Below are positions 38,756 through 48,500 of a stretch of DNA of 64,000 nucleotides, in pieces. Under the pieces are notes generated by a model. The model had not been told where the DNA came from and ran no database searches. It saw only the letters and a list, made by a program, of their open reading frames with translations. Origin of the DNA: Phytophthora colocasiae (Eukaryota; Oomycota; Peronosporomycetes; Peronosporales; Peronosporaceae). Each line of letters starts with the position of its first letter. The stretch's first letter is position 1. The position numbers were made by a program, and so were the translations under genes. Location: positions 1,612,001 through 1,676,000 of the forward strand of contig JAGKQI010000093.1 of the NCBI GenBank assembly GCA_018806915.1, written 5' to 3'.

Positions 38756-39255
38756 TTAGACAATGGAGCCGGCGTTCGAAGCAATACGCGGCCACAGGTC
38801 AGCGCACTCCTTGCCCACGGGGCCAGTAATGGCCGAACCCTTCATCTCACCCTTCGGGTTGACGATGACACCGGCGTTGTCCTCGAAGTAGAGGAACACA
38901 CCGTCTTTGCGGCGCCAGGCCTTGCGCTGACGGATGACCACAGCGGGCATGACCTTCTTACGGAGGTCCGGCTTACCCTTCTTTACGGTAGCCAGCACCA
39001 TGTCACCCACACCGGCGGCGGGCAGACGGTTCAGACGGCCCTTGATGCCGCACACCGCGATGATGTACAGGTTCTTGGCGCCCGAGTTGTCAGCGCAGTT
39101 CATCACAGCGCCCACGGGGAGACCCAGGGTCATACGGAACTTGTTGCCAGAGGCACCTCCACGTCCTGCAATTGGTTAATTCATACAAAAAAGTAAGCGA
39201 TCTGCTGCTGTATTGGCTGAGTAATAGAGGGAAACGTACCACGCTTAGTTGCCAT
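38756..39255 (-). CDS. RPL23: 60S ribosomal protein uL14 (L23)
   Basis: Two exons, 39255-39240 and 39165-38756, with a 74-bp GT-AG intron (donor GTACGT, acceptor TTGCAG) after only 16 coding bases. The product is 141 aa, the usual eukaryotic length. It begins [16 protein letters not shown] and contains the uL14 signature blocks [35 protein letters not shown] and [20 protein letters not shown], ending ASNAGSIV. Structural protein of the large ribosomal subunit near the sarcin-ricin loop. A first intron very near the ATG is typical of ribosomal protein genes. Convergent with the ankyrin gene and divergent from the WBP4-like gene. Confidence 0.96.
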
Positions 39256-39599
39256 TGTTGCTGCTTCCTTTAGAGAATTACGACTGAAGAGCGAGGAGCT
39301 ACGTCGGCAATGAGGGCAAAGACCGATGGCCAACCAACCATTGTGGCCAATCAGAGACAGGGATATCCAGAATAATTCCCTCACACCTCTGTATTTGAAT
39401 ATCCCATCATATGAACTTGTATTGGATGGAATATCAACAGACTAACTCTTGTTGCTAATCCCGTTCCACTCTAAATCTTTATATAAATATCAACCACGTT
39501 TGTGGGGGGGAATTCTGTACAGTATTCCGCCATTATTGCAATTATGTAAGACATCCAGCCTGTTTTGCAATATTTGATACTTTTAGGAAGGAGACAATA
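39256..39599. promoter_or_regulatory. Shared divergent promoter region, RPL23 and WBP4-like gene
   Basis: 344 bp between two divergent start codons. On the minus strand CCTCATTGCCGACG (about 39310) resembles an initiator for RPL23. On the plus strand CGCCATTATTGCAATTATG (about 39527) resembles one for the WBP4-like gene. Motif-based inference only. Confidence 0.4.
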
Positions 39600-40884
39600 A
39601 TGGCGGACTACTATGTGTCCCGGGAGCGACACTACTGTAAGTTCTGCAATGTGTGGATGCAGAGCGACAAGCTGGTGCGTCCTTAATGTTAGAATTTACT
39701 CTGTATCCTGATCTAACTACTGCATATTATTGCAGAGCATTAAACATCACGAACAAGGTCGTAAGCACAAGGATAAAGTCGAGGAAACGCTAAAACACAA
39801 GCGCCAGGCCAAATCAGACGCCAATAATGCACAGAAGGAGCTGCAGAACCAGTTGAAGGAGATTGAGGAGGCCGCACAAGCCAAATATGAGCTGGATATG
39901 GCCAGGAGACGTGCTCCACCTCCACCTCCAAGAAAACCTGGACAAGCGCCACCTCCACCACCTCGAAGACCAGGTCGAAGCAGCGGGAATGCAGTTAATA
40001 CTGCTGGTGCTACTCCCACTACTACATCAGCTATCGCTCCTTCGTCAAGACCACCAAATAGGGAACAGTATCGCCATCCTATTCAACAAGAAGCGGAACT
40101 TGAAGATGAAGAAGAGGAGGAGGACAGTAACGGAGTGTATGCTGTACGTGGAATTGTCTATCTGGAAGGCAAGAAGCACGACTCACAATTAGAAACAGGA
40201 AGCGCGTGCCAGATATGGGTTGAGGAGGCAGAGCAGTGGATCGACGCTCTGGTGGAACAAGCTACCGTCCACACAGTTCCGAATACGGAGTTGAGCTTTC
40301 GGCGCTTCTCAGTAATGTACATGTTACCGCCGTCAGAGGAAGCTGAACAGAAGAGGGAGAAAGCTCAGCCTATGACAGAGCGTGAGGTACTGGCGGATCG
40401 CTTGCGGATCCCATTGCCGCCCAATGTGACGCTGGAAGCTGCAGAGAAAATGGTGGAACAGTGGCGTAATGGAGGAGATGCAGCACAAGGAGAGACGATT
40501 CCAAATGTCATGATTGATGAGACCACCGGAATGGGTGAGTGGAGTACAGTTGAAGTGCGGCAGATTGACGAAAGCCCAGAGGCGGTAGCCAAGCGAGCAG
40601 CGGAAGCAGAAGCTGAAGCAGAGCATCTTGCGGAAGAGCAAAAGCGACTCGATGCGTTGGAAGATTTTTCAGGCCAAGGAGACAATGCGTTGGGTGCGTT
40701 TAACCCGTGGGGTGGCAGCTACAAGGGGGTGAACCTTGATGATGGTTCAGCTGCTGATGGTTCCTCTGCTTCTGCACCAAAGCGTGAAGAAGAGATTAAC
40801 ATCTCTACCAACGGAAACGTCAGCTTCAAGAAGCGAGGCCAGAAGAAACAGAAACGTAGGAGGATACACACCGACGATGAATAA
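39600..40884 (+). CDS. WBP4: WBP4/FBP21-like spliceosome protein with U1-type zinc finger
   Basis: Two exons, 39600-39674 and 39736-40884, with a 61-bp phase-0 intron, give 407 aa. The N-terminus forms a matrin/U1C-type zinc finger split by the intron: HYCKFC, then KHHEQGRKHKDKV. A coiled helix and a proline-rich stretch (RAPPPPPRKPGQAPPPPPRRPG) follow, which would bind WW or SH3 domains. The C-terminal SFKKRGQKKQKRRR resembles the end of WBP4/FBP21, an early spliceosome component. No clear WW domain is visible, unlike animal WBP4, so the name is provisional; another zinc-finger splicing factor is possible. Confidence 0.75.
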
Positions 40885-41086
40885 TTCCAAGTAGACTGCA
40901 ACTCTGATCGACGAAACGCAGCCTCAATACTATTGTGAGTTGTATTTTGCTTGTAAAAGGAGAGTTGGTTCCTGCTTCGCTAAAAAAAATCCACGAGACA
41001 GTCGATGTGCATGATACCATGCGTACAGACGCGGGTTTTCCCTCTCACTAGGAAGAAGGAAATGCACGTGAGAGGACCGACACATT

Positions 41087-41882
41087 CTACAGGCGGCCAC
41101 CCGCGGCCTTAATCTTCTCGGCGTCCAGGTAAGCCGTGCCGTACGGAAGGAACTCGTCGCTGTGGGTGCTGGCGATGTTCTTGTACTCGCTGGCCTGCTT
41201 GGTGATGTCAGCCACCTCGTCATCCGAAAGATCGCGAACGTACTTGGCCGGGTTGCCCGCCCAAAGCTGCCCAGACGGAATACGACGTCCAGGAGGCACC
41301 ACACTGCCAGCAGCAATGATGGTGTTGGACTCGACCAGAGCACCGTCCAGAATGATGGAGCCCATGCCAATGAGAGCGTTGTTCTCGATGGTGCACGAGT
41401 AAAGAGTGCAACCGTGGCCGATGGTCACATCGTTGCCAACGTTGGCTCCAGGGGCCAGACCCGGGCTGGTGGAGCTGGCCGTGTGGATGACCGTACGGTC
41501 CTGCACGTTCGTGCGGTTGCCGATGCGCACCTGGTTCAAGTCACCACGAATGACCACGTTGTAGAAGACCGAAGCGTCGTTGCAGATCTCCACGTCGCCC
41601 ACGACCGTGGCGTTAGGAGCCACCCAGACATCGTGCGCAATCTTCGGCCGCTTGTCATACAGGGCCATCACCTGGCGGTGGCGCGAGACTGCTCAATTAA
41701 TAAATAAAAAAAATAGTTTAGGATTTCTGAAAAAGCTCATTGAACAATGACAACAGTCTCAAAGACCACGTACACTTCTCCTTGAAGGAGTTATCGTTCA
41801 GCACGCGAAGACCGAGGCGGTCAAGTGCCTGGCCGGTCTCGCGGACGCAGCGGCCCAGCTCGAATGTCACCTTGCGCATCAT
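41087..41882 (-). CDS. Gamma-type carbonic anhydrase (mitochondrial complex I-associated type)
   Basis: Two exons, 41882-41774 and 41688-41087, with an 85-bp intron (GTACGT...GCAG). They give 236 aa. The N-terminus MMRKVTFELGRCVRETGQALDRLG matches the helical lead of plant and protist gamma-CA subunits. It is followed by left-handed beta-helix hexapeptides (APNATVVGDVEICNDASVFYNVVIRGD, NRTNVQDRTVIH, NVGNDVTIGHGCTLYSCTIENNALIGMGS) and a C-terminal helix. Of the three zinc-binding His expected, the first (TVIH) and second (GHG) are present, but the third position is Tyr in CTLYSC. It may therefore be a structural CA-like subunit of mitochondrial complex I rather than an active enzyme. That role is inferred from the family. 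Convergent with the WBP4-like gene (202 bp). Confidence 0.88.
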
Positions 41883-42757
41883 GATCGATCGCTGCTGTAC
41901 AGGAGTGTGAGGCTAGGACGAACGAGCGGCTGCTGGGGAGACCACCGTAATTATCCGGACAATACACAGTTAAAGAGTTAGATTATTGAAGTATCCGGAC
42001 GGTCAAGGCAGGACCGGTTCCGATCAACATTTTTGTAACACACACCATTTTAACCGGTTTGCAGAAGTACTACGAATTGTATGAATAATATTTCGGAAGT
42101 ACTATGTAGTTCAGCCAGGGGTTAACCGTTAACTAGTTCTAGGAATGCCAGGTGCGCACGGCGCTATGCGTGCTTCTTACTTGCCGAAAAGGGGACACAG
42201 AAGCTCCGTATGGTCATTGCATCCATGATGACCAAGTTTCGCGCCTTAACGGCGGCTGAATCGTCCGCTTGGAGGCCTTCCTAAGCGACCTGAAGGTATG
42301 TCGCATTGCATTGGAAAAAGTGCTGCAAGCAGGTGATCACTGCCCACTGATGGAGTGGAGGCAAATAGGTAAGGTGGCCCAGTGCACTGAATTAGGCTGC
42401 CAATACTATATGATACTACATGCCGCTGTTTCTGAAGTGCTGGTGTCGCCACAGCCAGACAATACCTATATCCTCGACTTTTAATGCGGTCTGGAGTGGA
42501 CAGATTGATGTGTGAAGTTTTTTTTATTGCATTGAAGCTAGGCCATGCATTCATTTACCGTAGTAGTGCCATGAAGCTACGTCATGTATTTACCGATACA
42601 AACCAAATTCTTCCACTGTCCCCGAGACTCGTGTTTCGTTGGTGGTTTCCCTCTCTTCCTCATCTTGTTGTGTCCCTCTTCGCTTATGATGCCCTCATGG
42701 ATAGCATCATGGGGAATTGTCTTCGTGGCTGCAGAATAGCCCCACGAGTGTGTGTTC
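41883..42757. other. Intergenic between gamma-CA and Rheb
   Basis: 875 bp holding the gamma-CA promoter and the Rheb 3' UTR. No gene is recognised. Open frames of 70-110 codons (42246-42554 minus, 42269-42484 plus) look like chance. Confidence 0.5.
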
Positions 42758-45078
42758 TTACAAAATCGTGCATTGAGATTCGTCGCTCTCCTCCAGTAGT
42801 CCGGAATCGCGCTCGATTTCCTTGATTAGATAAGTAAACACCTCGTCTGACATGACACGTCACTCAATCAGTATAAATGGCTACACAACGTCAATAATTG
42901 ATAACGCAGCCACATACAGTGCACGCCGGAATTATAAACGCACCAGAAAATTGACTTTCCTGAAAACCATCTTCAGTGTTTCCAGCCAAACCAACCCTTA
43001 CAGACTACTGGACGACAATAGAAAACGTATGCAAAACGGAGAAATGGAAAAGCTGGTGTCGTTCAAGAGCAATCGGCAAAAAACATGTTTTGGCTCGGGT
43101 CAAAAGTATAAACGCACTCTACTTGCCAAAATTGGTTGGGCTCTAGTAGGGAGTCTTCGAGCCTTTCAGCAACCGTGTCGCTTCCAGTCGCTTAGGAACA
43201 CTCCTAACTAACTTTTTAATGTACGTTGGATCAATTCGAGACCACTCTAACTTGATCTGTTTGATCAAATCGGCGGCCCTCTCAAATTGGCGACCGTTTG
43301 CATATACTTTGCGAGCCAGAAGTCCCCAAACGTTCTCTATGATGTTGAGATCGGGGCTCTTCGCCGGCCATGGTAGCGTAGTAATGTTATTTACCGCGAG
43401 GAAGTCCTTCGTGAGTCTTGCCGAGTGAATGGACGCGTTATCGTGCTGAAATATTGGGTCCAAATCGCCAATATCTCGACTTAAGTTCTCTCATGTAAGG
43501 TAGCAAGCTGCTGCGAAGAGTTTCAGTGTAGTTGCTAGCACCTTGCTTGCCCTTTAAAAAGACGATCTCGGTGTTGCCGTACCAGTTCACCCCTGCCCAA
43601 ATCATGACGCTTCCCCCACCGTTCACCCGCTTCGACATGTATTTCGGCTCGGCTCGCATGTCATGCCAGTAGTAACGGAACCCATCAGGGCCATCCAAAT
43701 TGAACTTCTTTTCGTCTGTGAACACCACGCGCCGCCAGAATACGCGTTTGCCACGGTAACGTTCCGCAAAAGCCACTCGAGCCTTCTTGTGGTGAGGCTT
43801 GATGGTTGGAGTGAGTTTGCGTTTAGCAAATGTGATGTAGCGGTGTTTACGCAGCACACGTAGCACGGTAGACTTACTAGGACGGCATGGCAAATGACTA
43901 GATATGTGGGAAGCTGATAGATTTCGCGCTACAGCCAGCCAAACAACACGCCTCGACTCTCGGTCATTCAATTTTGGCCTTCTCCTGGTTCTCTTGGTCA
44001 CTAATGAAGCATTGCCGCGCTTTAAGTAGTTCCTTATAGCCGTCTCACTGCGTCCAATCTCATTTGCCACTGCTCTGTTGCTTTTTCCCTCTTAGCAGCT
44101 TGTTTATCTTCATGCATTCTTCCTGGCTTAACTGCTTGCCGCGAGGCATAGTTGTCACCTCCCCAAAAAAACAAGTGGTGGTATCTGAAACGTTTTTCAA
44201 ACCGCTATTTATCTGTTTCATTTATTACCAATAAGACCGCTTATATTTCGTTTATTACCGCCCGTAATAAAAAACTGACCAGTGCGTTTATACTTTTGAC
44301 CCGAGCCAAAACATGATTTTTGCCGATTGCTCTTGAACGACACCAGCTTTTCCATTTCTCCGTTTTGCATACGTTTTCTATTGTCGTCCAGTAGTCTGTA
44401 AGGGTTGGTTCGGCTGGAAACACTGAAGATGGTTTTCAGGAAAGTCAATTTTCTGGTGCGTTTATAATTCCGGCGTGCACTGTACTAATGTTTTCGTTGT
44501 CCTTTGCCGAGCACTCCACAAAGGGGCATTCCCAACTGCCTGCCAACGTCTGACCATCTTCTACTGTCACCTCTCTGTAAAGCATACGCGTGGCATCAGC
44601 ACCAAAAATCAAGACACCCTCGACCAGGCAACAACTAACTACCTAGCCTTCTCTAGATCCGACATGCTTCCCACCAAGACGCGCGGCGGCTTAGAACCCA
44701 ACATATTGACCAGCTTCTCATTGATAAGCTTGAGCTTCTCGAATGATGTACGAGAGCCGATCGAGTATACCAGCACGTAGCCGTGCACACCCACCGACGC
44801 TGCTTGCGAGAAGTTGGCGTACTCGTCCTGCATCCAGCAAAGTGTCATATCAATGCCAAAAGCTTCTATTTCAAACAAGTGCGTACCATCCCGGCAGTGT
44901 CCACAATATCCGTGACGAAGTGGGCGTTGCGCACTCGAATGGTCTTGTGGAAGGTGTTCTCAATAGTGGGGTCATAGTTCTCCACGAAACGATTCTCCAC
45001 GAAGCACGTGGTAAGTGACGACTTGCCCACTCCCGGGTAGCCCAGCACTGTCAGTTTTCGTTGCACTTCGACCGGCAT
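42758..45078 (-). CDS. RHEB: Rheb-family small GTPase, intron 3 carrying a Tc1 transposon
   Basis: Four exons on the minus strand, 45078-44887, 44827-44643, 44574-44486 and 42846-42758, give exactly 184 aa, the length of animal Rheb. Introns 1 and 2 are 59 and 68 bp; intron 3 is 1,639 bp because a 1,566-bp Tc1 element sits in it. Phases match at every junction. Motifs: P-loop GYPGVGKSS, effector loop YDPTIENTF, switch II DTAGMDEY, G4 region GSMSDL, G5 ECSAK, C-terminal prenylation box CTIL. Rheb activates TOR at endomembranes. Oddities: Met replaces the Gln after DTAG, and the guanine-binding NKxD reads SMSD. Divergent from SEC16. Confidence 0.88.
42917..43118. repeat. Left terminal inverted repeat of the Tc1 element
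   Basis: 202 bp, inverted match to 44281-44482 with few mismatches. The internal direct repeats TATAAACGCAC are at 42933-42943 and 43107-43117. Confidence 0.92.
43143..44149 (-). pseudogene. Tc1-like transposase, frameshifted
   Basis: The frame starts at ATG 44149 (MPRGKQLSQEECMKINKLL) and breaks at about 44081-44095. It is open from there to about 43460 with helix-turn-helix segments (ANEIGRSETAIRNYLKRG, RPSKSTVLRVLRKHRYI) and the first catalytic Asp in VVFTDEKKF. It breaks again near 43455-43475. The last part has the second Asp in FQHDNASIH and the Glu in NIIENVW, exactly 34 residues apart (DD34E). At least two frameshifts make it inactive, although catalytic residues remain. Confidence 0.92.
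44281..44482. repeat. Right terminal inverted repeat of the Tc1 element
   Basis: 202 bp. Direct repeats GTGCGTTTATA (reverse complement of the left motif) are at 44282-44292 and 44456-44466. Confidence 0.92.
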
Positions 45079-45575
45079 CTTCTCTCCTGTTTGTTTGCCT
45101 GCGTTTCTTCCACTGCACTCAAGTGTCCCGGTGAGCGACTCGACGGATGAGACACCGGACACCGGGAGCAAGGAATCGCCGGCTGCTACAGATTTGCCGC
45201 GAGATACGGAATTTGCGGTATATTACACCTATTCGTCGCGAATTAGCTTAAAATTAGACAGAGACGGCTGATTTTTTTTGGCGGCGTCCGCTCTGTACCA
45301 GCACACGCAAGTGCCGTCACCTCGTGGCTGCATCAATGCGAAGCAACATGCACATTCAGCAGAGCATGGATCATGAAGACAGGTCAGTTAATTGCTGCAT
45401 TCAGCTTAAGACTACCGGTAGGCCTTAGACATCAACGTTATTATTCCACGTCATCTGGTCGCACTATCTCGAGGGAAAATAGTGACTATATTTACTTCAA
45501 GCTTATCAGAGTGATAGTCATCGTTTCCCCTCACAAAGTCGAAACCGCATCCAAGCGCGCACTCAGCAGACGACG
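45079..45575. promoter_or_regulatory. Divergent promoter region of RHEB and SEC16
   Basis: 497 bp between divergent start codons with no gene recognised. No perfect oomycete initiator is found. GCTGCATTCAGC at about 45395 is the closest on the plus strand. A shared regulatory region for a TOR activator and a secretory scaffold is suggested only by arrangement. Confidence 0.4.
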
Positions 45576-48500
45576 ATGGACGGAGACCGGGGCTTCTTCT
45601 CGGCCGCTGGCGGCACGCCCAACGCCAGTGAGGGACCTCCAGGAGGCCTCAGCATGGGAGCCACCCGCGCCAGACCCGTGAGTGCTGGAACGCGGTTGCG
45701 TCAGAAGCCCGCGAATGCCGCAACGCATCAGGATTTCTTCGCATCGCTGGGTATTGACGGCGCATCACGCGGCCGGACGGGAAGTAGCGCCAGTACCAGC
45801 AGCAACCGCAGTTACAACAGCATGACCATGCGTCCGGCCTCCGCTTCAGGCCCAGGATCTACCACATCTTCGTCATCCGGATGGAGACCGCCACCAATTG
45901 GTGGATTGGGCCAGCGGGCGACGCCTCCACCGATGCCTTCAGTTGGATCTTTGAGTATTGCAGGTGTTAACCGGAGCATGACGACTACAACGACTACGAC
46001 GAGTATTAGTAGCGGACTGAGCGTCACTGGAGCTTCAGCTGCTCCTCCTGTGGCTATTCCTCCTGTAGCTGCTCCACCTGTGACTACTCCTCCTGTAGCT
46101 GCTCTTAGTATGAAGACTACGACGACTGCGACTACCACGACAGAAGCGAAGCCTACGCAGCTGTTCTCAATGGAAGATGCTGAAAATCTATATAGTGATG
46201 ATGGATGGAATTGCGACTCGCCGTCGACGGTGCTTTCGAATCCACCAGAAGAAGAGGCGACACCGACAGATCCAACGTTGGAGGCTGCTGCGTCTGAAGC
46301 TCCAGACGACGAGTTTGCGTGGGGGGACGACGATGATGCATTCGCGTCGCCAGTTGCGACCACTGCGTTGTCGGCACAGCCGCCCCCTTTTGGGATGCCA
46401 AGCGTATCTGCTGCTACTAGTACATTTGAGACGGAGGCGACTACAGTGTCGCAGCCACCTCCACCAGTTGCGAGTTCGTTCTCTGTGGGTTCCTCCACTG
46501 GTCCGTTTGAAACGACGAGCTACAGTGTTACGCATACGACAACTCAGGAATCAAGACCCCCATTTGAGCATATTCAGACTGGATCTACGTTACCCCCACC
46601 TACAGCTGCATCGACAAGTTTTTTATCCACTGAGTCTACACATAGCACGTTTGAGGCAAAGAGCTTCACTGCAAAGGAAACTCCGATTCAGACAGCACCT
46701 TCTGTGGAAGCCTCTGTTTCGAATGTGCCGCAAGACCCGGGTGAACAATGGGATGAAGACTGGGACCAGCATCAAGGGTTTGTGGACAATGGATCAGAGA
46801 TAACTGAAACTACAACCAAAACTTCTGCCTCGACGACAGTGGTGACTAGTATTCTAAATGAAACGCCTATAGCCCCACCTGTGGAGCTTGCTAGCCCTGG
46901 TGCCGCTGCCGGTGAGTTTTGGGGTGATGGTGATGAAGACGCGTTATTTGATCACGATGAGCATGCAGATGAGGACTGGGATGAGACGATCAAGGGTCAG
47001 ACACCGTTGGGCTCCATCGAAAAGAGCCACAACGCTGTTTCTTCTTTCTCTGCTCATGATACATCCTTCTCAATTTCGTCTCAGCCACCTCTCGCTACTT
47101 CTGCTGTTCCGGCCCCGATACAGGAGGAAGAATCTTTGTCAGCGGGTCAAAAGGACCACTATTTAGCCCCAGAGATTTCAGAAACCGAAACTTTCGGCCA
47201 GAAAGAAATGGTTTCAGAGTCTGCGCCATCTCTTCCTGCGGTACTGCCGGAGGTGCCAGATCCGCCAGCGGATAGTTGCCTTGAGGCGAAGCCAGCTACA
47301 TTATTGGAAACTCATATCTCACCATTTTCAAGTGCTATGGCTGAGTCCTCTAGGCAAGACCATGACCTCAATGCATTCCCGGAGATCCCACGCGCTGATC
47401 GTTACCTACACACGCCCACAGGTACCGGAGGACCATTCGGGCGTGTTCCATCGCCGCAAGGCAATTCCGATTCAGACTTTCCTGACGAGTTCTCTGGCAC
47501 GGTCGTGTCGACTGCTCACGATACCCAGCAGTCAGCTCCAAGTCCAGAGGAGTTTGGAGATAGCATGAAGGGGGAGAGCCAGGATTCGTACGCAGATACG
47601 AATGCAAGGTACACTGGTTTATTGCATTCAACTGAAAATGATCAACTGCCTTCTGAAGATCAGATAAACCCGAGAGATGGCGAGGCTCAGCACAGCACTC
47701 GCCTAGGACAAAGCGACGAAGAAGAACGGGACTCGGTTGTGTCTTTTTCTGGTGAGCACTCGTTTTATCCATCTACGGGACAACCTTCTTCTCTGTATGG
47801 CGGATCTCAGTCCTCGTTTGCGAGTCACCGCATGTATCAATCATCCGTAGCGAGCACGGATCACGAGGGCAGTTCAATAGCCTCTTTTGGAGTATCTTCT
47901 GCAGGTGCTACGTTTGGTGGTTCGGAGCGGGTTAGCGAAGGTGGTGCTTTTTCGGATGGCACGGTGTCAGAAACACCGAGCATGGTGGATTCATCCAATG
48001 CTAGTACAGCCTTCGGTACAGATTTCCCGTCTGTAAGTGAGGGTCAATTCTCGGCACCTGGTACAACAATCGGTGGTTCGGATAATGCAAGTGACGGAGG
48101 CTTTTCGGATGGCAATGCATCGGAAACTACAAGCATGTGCGAGTCTGTGAACACGAACGTGCGATTTGTATCAGAATTTAACAGCTCGAGTGGACACTAC
48201 GTGACAGAAACAATTGAGCGTCGTGACGGGCAGGCACTTTTTGCATCATCCCCACCAGATTCCAACACGGCCGCAGAGTTCGGAGATTCCACACTACCTG
48301 CTGCATCGTCGGTTATTGGGGGCGATGAATCTTCTGCCGATGCGAACCCTTTCGCTAGTTCGCCGAGTGCTTTCCCTGCTGCTGCATCGACAGACTCCAG
48401 TTTTGACCAACAATCAGGAGCTACCGCCCCGGAGGAGAATGTTGAGAGTGCTGCCTCACTATTTGGTGCCACTGCTGGTGCGGATGTTCCTAACCCATTT

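Larger units (their letters stand above)
42917..44482 (-). mobile_element. Tc1/mariner transposon (DD34E) with 202-bp IR/DR ends
   Basis: 1,566 bp flanked by TA on both sides (42915-42916 and 44483-44484). Terminal inverted repeats at 42917-43118 and 44281-44482 start CAGTGCACGCCGG and are nearly identical. Each repeat contains two direct copies of TATAAACGCAC about 174 bp apart, the IR/DR layout of long-repeat Tc1 elements. It holds a frameshifted transposase. Inserted at the 5' splice site of Rheb intron 3. Confidence 0.95.

Noticed and set aside
43143..44149. Tc1 transposase as an active gene with an intron
   Set aside because: The two frame changes occur within conserved blocks with no splice signals, so small indels are the simpler explanation.
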